Below are positions 1-7,058 of a stretch of 27,264 nt of DNA, piece by piece. The number at the start of each line of letters is the position of its first letter. The first letter of the stretch is position 1. The position numbers and the translations under genes were made by a program. This DNA is from a virus. The notes under the pieces are model-generated. The model saw only the letters and a program-made list of their open reading frames with translations, was not told the origin of the DNA and made no database searches. The stretch lies in IMG/VR virus record IMGVR_UViG_3300044846_001178, positions 1 through 27,264 of that record; one strand, 5' to 3'.

Positions 1-368
1 TAAATGTTGGTAATACATCGATAACGTTATATGCACCCGGGGATAGTGCAGTTATTGCTCCTAATACAAGCAATTTCCAAGGCGGAAATGCAAACCTAGG
101 ATATACAGCAATATTATCTGATTCAACAGTTGCTGATTTACAAGTTACTAGAGCATTACAAAATTCAGTGCTTCCAACTACTCCTCGTTTTATTGGAGAT
201 AATGAAGATGCACAAAGTATTGCAGTAGCAGGATTTGAATTCCGAGTTATTGGAAAAACTCAAATGATTGAAGATAAAATTGCAACAGTTACTATTATTG
301 CAAACGAAACTGGTGGAAGTGTTACATTAACAGTAACAGTTAAAAAAGCAACTACCGCAACATTATAA
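1..368 (+). CDS. C-terminal end of a structural-type protein (5' truncated)
   Basis: The reading frame is open from the left edge (first full codon at 3) to a TAA at 366-368, giving about 122 residues of the C-terminus of a longer protein. An ATG at 168 exists but the frame is open well before it, so it is probably internal. The residues are rich in Thr, Val, Ala, Asn and Gly, with alternating beta-type patterns near the end (V-T-I-I-A-N-E-T-G-G-S-V-T-L-T-V-T-V), as in beta-sandwich or Ig-like domains of phage virion proteins. No catalytic motif is visible. It ends two bases before the start of the next virion-type gene, so a tail or capsid-surface role is inferred from context and composition only. 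Confidence 0.55.
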   Translation, partial: NVGNTSITLYAPGDSAVIAPNTSNFQGGNANLGYTAILSDSTVADLQVTRALQNSVLPTTPRFIGDNEDAQSIAVAGFEFRVIGKTQMIEDKIATVTIIANETGGSVTLTVTVKKATTATL

Positions 369-370
369 AA

Positions 371-1627
371 ATGGATATAACTATGAAAATGAATGATTTC
401 ATTGCACGATTAAAACAACAACCACGTTTAGGTCAGGCTTTGTCAGAAGCCGGAAAACAATCAAGTACAGGGCCAACTAGTCCTGCAGTGCCATCACAGC
501 AAACTGCAATAATCACTGATCAGGTACAACAATTGGCTCAACAATTGGCTAATCAAATGGTTGCTGAAATGCAACAAACTCAGATTTTAGCTCGTAATGG
601 TAGAACATATACAAAATTTGACGCAGTAAATGATGTTGTAGGAAACCAAACAGAAACAGTAACAGCTGGGTTATGGACTGATAATTTAGCAAGTTTAACA
701 ACTTATTTTACTGCCTCAAGCCAAACTACATCGCAACGACGATATTATGTTGATGTTTATCAAGATACACCTGCAGCAGAAGGAGCAGCAGTACAATATT
801 CATTAGCATATGGTAATGCGTTAGGTAGTGGATCTGATTCACAAGGTCAATTGAATGATTCTCCGTCTAAAGCTATTTATTCGCAATACAGACAATTATT
901 ATTAGCCCCAACTGACACTAGATTTACGACAGCAGGTTCTGGTAGTACTGATTCAATATATATAGTTAATTTTAAACGTAACCGATTAAAAGAACGTTTA
1001 GATCCGGGAAATTTTGAACTTCCGCTAGTAAAAATATTATCTAGAGCTACAAATGCAACGGGTTCGGTAGTTACCGGTAGTGGTATTATTACATTGATTG
1101 ATGATTCATCTATTGCAGCTGCATCAGTTGGTCAATCTGGAAAAGTTTATAACATTGTTTCTGGATCTATTAATTCCGGTGTACATAATTCAGCAGCACC
1201 TATTTATTATGGATTAGTATATCCAGATTATGGAACATTAATATTAGATGGTAAAATGCTAGATCAGAACAGCGGGTTTGCAACTAATACTGGTTCTAGC
1301 TCAGAAGGTAATAATCATTTTGTATTGCATCATTCAACTAGTGATAAGTATGGGTTTATTGCAAGAAACTCTGAAAAAATTACTAGCACACATTATTTTG
1401 TAAGAATTAAAAATGCAGAATATAATTTTTCAAATAATCCATCTTATACAACCGGCAGTGTAGGCCAAATTGCACAGTCGACGTTTATTGGTGATCCAAA
1501 AACATATATAACTACAGTTGGATTATATAATGATCAACAAGAATTATTAGCCGTTGCTAAATTAAGTAAGCCGTTATTAAAATCATTTCAACGAGAATCA
1601 CTGATACGTGTTAAATTAGATTTCTAA
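371..1627 (+). CDS. virion structural protein, shares C-terminal module with the next gene
   Basis: This 418-residue protein starts at 371 just after the previous stop; ATGs at 386 and 392 are alternative starts, and none has a Shine-Dalgarno. The N-terminus (about residues 8-75) is Gln/Ala-rich and probably helical (DQVQQLAQQLANQMVAEMQQ). The body is Ser/Thr/Gly/Asn-rich and beta-like, with a motif around V-N-F-K-R-N-R-L-K-E-R-L-D-P-G-N-F. The last 45 residues contain Y-I-T-T-V-G-L-Y-N-D-x-x-E-L-L-A-V-A-K-L and end in I-R-V-K-L-D-F. From memory, this pattern belongs to conserved structural proteins of marine T4-like phages; the exact virion position is not known to me. The near-identical ending of the 545-residue neighbour indicates a shared attachment or folding module. 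No enzyme motif is seen. Confidence 0.7.
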   Translation: MDITMKMNDFIARLKQQPRLGQALSEAGKQSSTGPTSPAVPSQQTAIITDQVQQLAQQLANQMVAEMQQTQILARNGRTYTKFDAVNDVVGNQTETVTAGLWTDNLASLTTYFTASSQTTSQRRYYVDVYQDTPAAEGAAVQYSLAYGNALGSGSDSQGQLNDSPSKAIYSQYRQLLLAPTDTRFTTAGSGSTDSIYIVNFKRNRLKERLDPGNFELPLVKILSRATNATGSVVTGSGIITLIDDSSIAAASVGQSGKVYNIVSGSINSGVHNSAAPIYYGLVYPDYGTLILDGKMLDQNSGFATNTGSSSEGNNHFVLHHSTSDKYGFIARNSEKITSTHYFVRIKNAEYNFSNNPSYTTGSVGQIAQSTFIGDPKTYITTVGLYNDQQELLAVAKLSKPLLKSFQRESLIRVKLDF

Positions 1628-1642
1628 AAACAACAATGATTT

Positions 1643-1682
1643 AAGCCCCGGTATATTTATATTAAATGTCCCGGGGCTTTTA
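1643..1682 (+). terminator. Rho-independent-type hairpin with promoter-like motif in its loop
   Basis: AAGCCCCGG (1643-1651) is perfectly complementary to CCGGGGCTT (1671-1679), a 9-bp GC-rich stem in very AT-rich DNA. It is followed by a short T run (1678-1681). It lies 15 bases after the stop at 1627 and just before the ATG at 1688. The 19-base loop contains TATATTTATATTAAA, the recurrent intergenic motif. The T tract is short, so termination may be partial. Confidence 0.7.
1652..1666 (+). promoter_or_regulatory. recurrent AT motif, candidate late promoter (copy 1)
   Basis: TATATTTATATTAAA, with core TATTTATA at 1654-1661, lies 27 bases before the ATG at 1688. It is one of seven exact cores found in intergenic gaps of this window. 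This copy occupies the loop of the terminator hairpin at 1643-1682. A promoter role is inferred from recurrence and position. Confidence 0.5.
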
Positions 1683-1687
1683 CTATC

Positions 1688-3325
1688 ATGGCAGAAATAA
1701 AAATACAAAATAACGAAAATTTAAATCAAGGCATATATCCTTCGGTTTTTAAGAAACTCGATCAGGTTGATATCAATGTTAATCCATTCCAAGTATTTAA
1801 AAACTGGAGTGTGGTATCAGGTAGTAGTACATCTAGTTTACTTCCGTTACAAGGAATATATATTGATACAAATGTATTACCAATATTAGATAGTGAATTA
1901 ACATATAATGATGCTTCAAATATTAACGGTTCATTACAATCTATAACATATTTTAGTATAAATCATTTATACTATAAATACAAATCAAATCCAGCACAAA
2001 CATATGGCCCTACTGATATAACTAGAACTAAAAAGTTTTTATTTCAATCAGCGTCTATTTTTTCAATTCCACAAGTTAAAATTGGCGAAGGAATAAAACC
2101 TAGTTCATTTATTTTAACTGCTAGTTTTATTGCTGGTGCTGTTTATGGCTCATCATATTATGGTACTAGCTCATATAGTCAAGTTACTAATCTTTATGTT
2201 AAATCTGATCGTTATGGAAATTTATATAATGCAGCATATGATACAACATTAAATGTTTCTGATGTAAAATTTTATGAAGGATTTAATGAATATTTTGATA
2301 CATCTAGAATTACATACAAGTCAGAAAATGTTACATATGTTCCTGGAATTACTACTACGACCGGACAACAAGATATACTAGGGTTATCAGCTAAATTTAA
2401 TGGAAATGGGTTTATTGAAACTGAACTTGATGGATTATACGATCGTGATAATAATTATGCAATATCCTTTTTTATAAGTGGATCTAATACTGGTATTGCA
2501 AATCAATTGATTATAGCAAAAGCATCTGGCTCATCTAGTCCAACATATCCGTTTAAAATTGAATTAAGTGGTAGCAATCAATTGATATTTTCAGCTGCGG
2601 GTAGTAATACATTTAAAACTCAAATTACATCATCAACGGCAGTATCTAGTTCATGGTATCATGTTGTTTGTCAAAAATCAGGCAGCTCATTACAAATGTA
2701 TATTAATAGTACATTGCATGCTAGTGCGTCAAATAATTTATTAATTGTTCCAAGTTCACCATTCACTGCATCAGCTAGAATTGACAATACAGATACATTA
2801 AAAATAGGTGGTTATAGCACCAATAGCTCAAACGTACAAGGTTTAATTGATGAAGTTAGAATCTTTAATAAGTCACTTACAAACTCGCAGATAAGTGCGT
2901 TAACAGACCGTAGTGAGTCCGGTAGTGTTTTGCAAACTCAATATGTAGGAAACATATTTAATAAACATGGAATAGCAGTAATTTCATCTCCCGATTATCG
3001 ATTTAATAATATTATATATACGCCATTCACTGCCTCATATCGTAGTACTGTTACAATAAATGAATTAAGTGTAGTTGCACGATTAGATGCAGGCGATTTT
3101 AATATGTCAACCAACATAACATTAACACAAGATGATGACACTACATATTATTCATTTGTGTCAGGCAGCGACTTTGCACCATATATTACAACGATCGGAT
3201 TGTATAATGATTCTGGAGAATTGTTAGCAATTGGCAAATTAGCAAATTCAATTCGCAAAAGAAATGATGTTGATATGAACTTTTTAATACGGTTAGATTT
3301 AGATAAAACTATAACTAAAGGATAA
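1688..3325 (+). CDS. virion surface protein with LamG/concanavalin-like domain
   Basis: This 545-residue protein begins at 1688, the first ATG after the terminator. Residues about 232-407 form a laminin-G/concanavalin-A-like sandwich. Diagnostic stretches are F-N-G-N-G-F-I-E-T near the start, S-S-W-Y-H-V-V-C-Q-K-S-G-S-S-L-Q-M-Y-I-N in the middle, and G-L-I-D-E-V-R-I-F-N-K-S-L-T-N-S-Q-I at the end. Such domains usually bind carbohydrate or glycoprotein. The last 50 residues carry Y-I-T-T-I-G-L-Y-N-D-S-G-E-L-L-A-I-G-K-L, the same module that ends the preceding protein. A receptor-contact or decoration role on the tail or capsid is the likely reading. It has no signal peptide, consistent with virion assembly in the cytoplasm. 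The specific ligand cannot be told from sequence. Confidence 0.72.
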   Translation: MAEIKIQNNENLNQGIYPSVFKKLDQVDINVNPFQVFKNWSVVSGSSTSSLLPLQGIYIDTNVLPILDSELTYNDASNINGSLQSITYFSINHLYYKYKSNPAQTYGPTDITRTKKFLFQSASIFSIPQVKIGEGIKPSSFILTASFIAGAVYGSSYYGTSSYSQVTNLYVKSDRYGNLYNAAYDTTLNVSDVKFYEGFNEYFDTSRITYKSENVTYVPGITTTTGQQDILGLSAKFNGNGFIETELDGLYDRDNNYAISFFISGSNTGIANQLIIAKASGSSSPTYPFKIELSGSNQLIFSAAGSNTFKTQITSSTAVSSSWYHVVCQKSGSSLQMYINSTLHASASNNLLIVPSSPFTASARIDNTDTLKIGGYSTNSSNVQGLIDEVRIFNKSLTNSQISALTDRSESGSVLQTQYVGNIFNKHGIAVISSPDYRFNNIIYTPFTASYRSTVTINELSVVARLDAGDFNMSTNITLTQDDDTTYYSFVSGSDFAPYITTIGLYNDSGELLAIGKLANSIRKRNDVDMNFLIRLDLDKTITKG

Positions 3326-3329
3326 TACA

Positions 3330-3872
3330 ATGATACGATTAAAATCATTATTAGAAATGGTAGACACGGATTTAAAACGAATATTAGATAAAATTAAAAG
3401 TAAACAATTTAAATTTATCGGTGCTGGTGATAATGGACGTGTTTATGAAATAGATGATGAAGATCGTTGTTTTAAAATTACACAAGAACGTGACGAGTTC
3501 GAAGTTGCTACTGTTATTGTAGGACGATGGACTGAATTTACAACATTTATTCCAGTTTATTATGTCGATGATAAACAAAATATGTATATAATGGCAAATG
3601 CAAAAAAATTAACTGCAGCAGATACTAATACAATTGATAAATTTATGGAACAATTTGCTCAATATGCTAGATCTATAGGGGGAGAAGTTAGTATTTTTGA
3701 ATTTTTAGATAATGATGGAGCTAGAAATACTAATCAGAAACTAGTTAACTTTTTACGGGCTTTACAACGAGATATAACTAAAACTAATATTCCGGAATTA
3801 GATTTAGATTTAGATTTTAATTCAGGCAATATAATGATATGGAATGGTAATATGGTAATGGTTGATTGGTAA
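3330..3872 (+). CDS. small protein-kinase-like protein ending at the DFG-equivalent Asp
   Basis: This 180-residue protein starts four bases after the previous stop, with AAAGGA at 3317-3322 as a plausible ribosome site. A glycine loop G31-A-G-D-N-G36-R-V38 is followed by C-F-K49-I-T, matching the ATP-anchoring Lys of kinases. Near the C-terminus, D162-F-N-S-G-N167-I-M-I matches a catalytic loop of the D-x-x-x-x-N type, without the usual His-Arg before Asp. V-M-V-D179-W then matches the metal-binding DFG-type Asp. The protein ends one residue later, so the activation segment and most of the C-lobe are missing. It may be a minimal kinase, a pseudokinase, or a distant aminoglycoside-kinase-like fold. 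Substrate is unknown. Co-location with virion genes hints that it could be packaged or act late, but nothing shows this directly. Confidence 0.6.
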   Translation: MIRLKSLLEMVDTDLKRILDKIKSKQFKFIGAGDNGRVYEIDDEDRCFKITQERDEFEVATVIVGRWTEFTTFIPVYYVDDKQNMYIMANAKKLTAADTNTIDKFMEQFAQYARSIGGEVSIFEFLDNDGARNTNQKLVNFLRALQRDITKTNIPELDLDLDFNSGNIMIWNGNMVMVDW

Positions 3873-3888
3873 TGGTTGATTGGTAATT
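3855..3888 (+). repeat. 14-bp tandem duplication at the end of the kinase-like gene
   Basis: GGTAATGGTTGATT occurs at 3855-3868 and again at 3869-3882, followed by a partial third start GGTAAT (3883-3888). The stop codon (3870-3872) lies in the second copy. The second copy re-creates ATG-GTT-GAT-TGG-TAA out of frame. The stop is kept with or without the duplication, so the protein end is unaffected. Confidence 0.85.
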
Positions 3889-3905
3889 ACTAATTTATGT
3901 TAACG

Positions 3906-3920
3906 TATATTTATATAATA
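3906..3920 (+). promoter_or_regulatory. recurrent AT motif, candidate late promoter (copy 2)
   Basis: TATATTTATATAATA, with core TATTTATA at 3908-3915, lies in the 68-base gap between the stop at 3872 and the ATG at 3941, 25 bases upstream of that start. It is followed by further AT-rich sequence including TAATAAATA (3921-3929). Confidence 0.5.
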
Positions 3921-3940
3921 TAATAAATAAGAAAAATACT

Positions 3941-5710
3941 ATGAATAAAATATTAGAACAAATAATTTTTAAAAGTTTATTTGAAGACGTATCTAAAACT
4001 GTAATTAAACAAGCCCCAAGATCAGTTGTCGACAAAGCACGAGCCTTAAAAGGATATGCATTTCGCATACAATCAACTAGAACAGGTGGTACTGTTGATA
4101 TAGACACTCTAGTTAAAAGAGTACGTATTAATGATCAATATGGTGAAAATTCACATACTAGTGATGATAAATGGGTTTATATATTTGGTGCAGATTTACG
4201 GGATGCTGACAGAAAGTTTTTTTGTAACGTATTAATTTTACCTGTAACAGCTGCTATTAAAATTTATGGTAAAGACGGCGTAATTGATGCTCAACAAAAT
4301 GGGTTAATTGGAACTGCGCCTGTTTATCAGGAAGTGGCTATGGCTAAACCAACAACTGGCCAAAAAGTTGATAACGCTATTGAAATTACAAAAGCAGTTT
4401 TATCAAATAAAGAACCAGTTAAAGAACCAGTTAAACCAGGGGAATTAGAAAAGAAAAATTATGAGTTTACTACAGATTCTTCTGGAAATGTATTTGATGC
4501 TGACGGAAATATAGTTAAACTAGATGCTGACGGGAATCCAATTAAAACAGCTGCTTCTGGATCATCTGATTTTAAAAACGTGGAACTAAAAGGTGATGAA
4601 ATTATAATTAAAATGCCAAAAGATGGATTTAAATACGGTATTAAAAACAATGATGAATTTGCAAAACTACAAACGTTTATACTAGATTCATTAAAAACTC
4701 CATCGTTTACTGAGTTTTATAATAAACCTGAAATAAAACCAATTGCTGATAAATTTATTGGATATGGCGCTGATGGTAATTATGGTGTAACAACACAAGC
4801 TCTTATTGTTTGGCTTAATTGGGCAGTTAATGGAGTTCCTGGTATTAATGGCAAAACAATTTCGGTGGATTTAGCAAATAAATTTCTAGCAGGACAAAAT
4901 AAAATAAAAATCATTACAGAAAGTCTAGTATCTTATAAACCTAGATATATGACAATTATAGAATCTAAAATATTACAAGAACAATTAAAATTAAATTTAG
5001 ACAAACCACTACCGACAAATATTGTTACTACAGTACCGGTTAAACCTAAAGAAAAAGATCCAAAACCAGATCCTAAAGTAGATCCTAAAATACAAAAGAT
5101 GTCACCGGAGCAACAGAAAAAAGTAAAAGCTGATATAGAAAAAGCAAAGAAAATGGCAGATGATGCTCTTTTATTGGCATTAGCACAAACAAAAAAAGCA
5201 GCGGCAGAGAAAGCAAAGAAACCAGCTGGTGAATCAGGATTAATGCGCGGAAAGAATGGGTCTGTTATTCCTAAGGCTACATTTAATCTGTTTAAAGCTA
5301 CTACCGATCGGAAACCATATACTCTAGCAACAAAGTTATTTAAACCAATGGTTTATGGTAAAAGCAATTTAACAGTAAGAATGGGCATCGACCCACAGTG
5401 GCAAAGTTTACAAGGATTTACGAGTACTGGTGGAGGCAGCACGGCAGCTGCTACTATAAGTCGTGCTTTCGGAGCCAACGGCATAGCGGCAGTTATAGAT
5501 TTTTTTACTCCATCTACTAAGGCAAAGTGGTATTTTAATAAAATGTATAAAGGCGCAACTATAGGAAAGGAATTTATTATAAAAGGTGTACATTCAACAG
5601 TGTATTGGATTCCAGGTAATGCAGATCCTCAATTTATGACATGGTATTATATAACATCCGGAGCGAATAGCGCATGGTTTCCAACTGCTTGGTTCGAAAT
5701 ACCAAAATAA
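3941..5710 (+). CDS. large Lys/Pro-rich protein of unknown function, possible peptidoglycan-binding-like segment
   Basis: This 589-residue protein is not recognised as a whole. The start at 3941 is 25 bases after a candidate promoter motif. Around residues 185-200 there are two short D-A-D-G-N repeats. Around 275-295 the pattern G-A-D-G-N-Y-G-V-T-T-Q-A-L-I-V-W-L-N resembles the D-G-x-F-G-x-x-T-x-x-A core of PG_binding_1-type domains. Residues about 365-430 are low-complexity Lys/Pro/Ala (PKPDPKVDPK and K-A-K-K repeats), probably a flexible linker. The C-terminal 150 residues are aromatic-rich (Trp/Tyr/Phe) and globular-looking, ending F-P-T-A-W-F-E-I-P-K. A modular, wall-interacting or virion-associated protein is possible, but no catalytic lysozyme or amidase motif was seen. 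Confidence 0.45.
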   Translation: MNKILEQIIFKSLFEDVSKTVIKQAPRSVVDKARALKGYAFRIQSTRTGGTVDIDTLVKRVRINDQYGENSHTSDDKWVYIFGADLRDADRKFFCNVLILPVTAAIKIYGKDGVIDAQQNGLIGTAPVYQEVAMAKPTTGQKVDNAIEITKAVLSNKEPVKEPVKPGELEKKNYEFTTDSSGNVFDADGNIVKLDADGNPIKTAASGSSDFKNVELKGDEIIIKMPKDGFKYGIKNNDEFAKLQTFILDSLKTPSFTEFYNKPEIKPIADKFIGYGADGNYGVTTQALIVWLNWAVNGVPGINGKTISVDLANKFLAGQNKIKIITESLVSYKPRYMTIIESKILQEQLKLNLDKPLPTNIVTTVPVKPKEKDPKPDPKVDPKIQKMSPEQQKKVKADIEKAKKMADDALLLALAQTKKAAAEKAKKPAGESGLMRGKNGSVIPKATFNLFKATTDRKPYTLATKLFKPMVYGKSNLTVRMGIDPQWQSLQGFTSTGGGSTAAATISRAFGANGIAAVIDFFTPSTKAKWYFNKMYKGATIGKEFIIKGVHSTVYWIPGNADPQFMTWYYITSGANSAWFPTAWFEIPK

Positions 5711-5727
5711 ATTATTAAAAACTAGTT

Positions 5728-6210
5728 ATGGCAAAAAATCATTTTCACAGCTCAGGCAATTCAAAACGTGCTGCGGCATTAAAATACGGGTATAAATCTG
5801 GATTAGAACACACAGTTGCAGAACAAATAAAAACTGCGGATTATCCGTTAAATTACGAAACAGAAACACTTAATTACATAGTACCTGAACGTAAAGCAAA
5901 ATATACTCCTGATTTTATATTCACAAAAAAAAATGGTCAATTAATGTATATTGAAACAAAAGGACGATGGACTAGTATCGATCGTCTTAAAATGAAACAT
6001 GTTTTAGCATCAAATCCAGACATCGATATTCGCATGGTATTCCAAGCACCTACACAAAAAATATCAAAAGGAAGTAAAACTACATATGAATCATATGCAA
6101 TTAAATTAGGCATAAAACATGTTGGTAAAAAAGATATTCCTGCAGAGTGGATGGCAGAATGTATTAAAAATGGTGAATCTCCGCAAGAAATTAAAAGTTT
6201 CTTTTTTTAA
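5728..6210 (+). CDS. T7 endonuclease I-like Holliday junction resolvase
   Basis: This 160-residue protein matches the T7 gp3 endonuclease I family along its length. It cleaves four-way and branched DNA during replication, recombination and packaging. The PD-(D/E)XK active site is complete: E27 in S-G-L-E-H, D62 in Y-T-P-D-F, and E76 and K78 in Y-I-E-T-K-G-R-W. The conserved C-terminal stretch has I-R-M-V-F-Q, then K-G-S-K-T-T-Y, then I-P-A-E-W, also as in the T7 enzyme. Length is close to the T7 protein (149 residues). It starts 18 bases after the previous stop with no Shine-Dalgarno. T4 itself uses an unrelated resolvase (gp49, endonuclease VII), so this is a non-orthologous replacement in a T4-like genome. 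Confidence 0.92.
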   Translation: MAKNHFHSSGNSKRAAALKYGYKSGLEHTVAEQIKTADYPLNYETETLNYIVPERKAKYTPDFIFTKKNGQLMYIETKGRWTSIDRLKMKHVLASNPDIDIRMVFQAPTQKISKGSKTTYESYAIKLGIKHVGKKDIPAEWMAECIKNGESPQEIKSFFF

Positions 6211-6309
6211 AAATAGTTGCTAAAAAATTAGGATCTTAACTTTATTATCCTTATCTTTAATATAAGTAATTAGGGAATGGTCTCTAATTTAAAATTTAAA
6301 AAGAGAGTT

Positions 6310-6822
6310 ATGAAAAAAGAAAACAGTATTTTATTAGCAATTAGACATCAATTATCTGTATTAGGTTATTCAGAACAAGAAATTAATGACCAAGACGAAT
6401 CAATTTTATATTTTGCAGGATTACTTGTTAAAAGTATACCCGGACATGATGAATCTAAATTTAAAATTATAAACATTACACATCCGGCCGAGTATTTGTA
6501 TTATACACGTATTAATATTTTAGAAGATGGTAAATGGGAACATGATGCTCTTATGAGTACATTTGAATCAGATAGTGATTGGGAACGCGCTGTAAATAAC
6601 AAAGATTTAGGAGCGTGTCAGGCAATTGTTTTAGAAGTTGAAAAATTTTGTCAATCAAATCGAGTACCATATGCAGTTTTTAAGTTTGTAAATAAATTAT
6701 CAAAAAAAATAAAACAATCGGATTCAAATATTTGGAATGCTTTAAATGATAGTTTTTATATCGTTGACGCATATTGTGATGAAGATAAAGCTGAATATGT
6801 AGATGGCGTTACCGGTAAATAA
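6310..6822 (+). CDS. hypothetical protein
   Basis: This protein is 170 residues from ATG 6310. The frame also has an ATG at 6277 that would add 11 residues. I prefer 6310 because AAGAGAG (6301-6307) sits just before it and the protein then begins with the common M-K-K-E-N. It is a soluble, acidic protein with a hydrophobic stretch near I-L-Y-F-A-G-L-L-V and an acidic C-terminus (A-Y-C-D-E-D-K-A-E-Y). No signal peptide, membrane segment or known motif was recognised. It follows the resolvase gene by about 100 bases and is closed by a strong terminator 9 bases downstream, so it is probably the last gene of its transcription unit. Confidence 0.7.
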   Translation: MKKENSILLAIRHQLSVLGYSEQEINDQDESILYFAGLLVKSIPGHDESKFKIINITHPAEYLYYTRINILEDGKWEHDALMSTFESDSDWERAVNNKDLGACQAIVLEVEKFCQSNRVPYAVFKFVNKLSKKIKQSDSNIWNALNDSFYIVDAYCDEDKAEYVDGVTGK

Positions 6823-6830
6823 TTTAACAG

Positions 6831-6858
6831 AGTACAGCAGAAAATGTTGTACTTTTTT
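6831..6858 (+). terminator. Rho-independent terminator with GAAAA loop
   Basis: AGTACAGCA (6831-6839) pairs with TGTTGTACT (6845-6853) through one G-U wobble, with loop GAAAA. It is followed by a run of six T (6853-6858). It begins 9 bases after the stop of the gene ending at 6822. Confidence 0.85.
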
Positions 6859-7058
6859 ACTATTTGCTCAGTATGGTTGGAAGTGTCAATTATTTTAACT
6901 ATATTTTATGAAGATTAATGAATTATTTAATTAATTGATTGATTCAGTTTTTTTGAATCGATCGTTAAGCCAGTAATGTAATGTATGTGCTTAACTAATA
7001 ATATAATATATATAATATATTAAATTGGATTCCTTACATTATTTTATTATATTATAAT
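6859..7058 (+). other. intergenic region with two inverted repeats, likely promoter region for the primase/nuclease unit
   Basis: This 200-base gap holds no gene that I can support and no tRNA. GATTGATTCA (6937-6946) pairs with TGAATCGATC (6954-6963) with one G-U, loop GTTTTTT. TTAAGC (6965-6970) pairs with GCTTAA (6989-6994). From about 6995 to 7058 the DNA is almost pure A/T (repeated TAATATA), which could contain a promoter. The TATTTATA core used elsewhere is absent here, so this unit may be controlled differently, perhaps earlier in infection. The inverted repeats could be operators or RNA structures. Confidence 0.45.

Noticed and set aside
5720-5730. AACTAGTTAT near starts at 5728 and 24687 and before the motif at 19778, as a second regulatory element
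   Set aside because: Similar ACTAGT-containing strings also occur inside genes (for example near 3738 and 12654), so enrichment in gaps is not convincing.
6277-6309. Upstream ATG at 6277 as start of the hypothetical gene
   Set aside because: GGGA precedes it, so it is not impossible, but the ATG at 6310 has a better purine-rich site and a more typical N-terminus.
6823-7058. tRNA or small RNA gene in the largest gap
   Set aside because: The hairpins do not form a cloverleaf and there is no T-loop GTTCRA or CCA end; the only RNA-like elements are the terminator and two simple inverted repeats.
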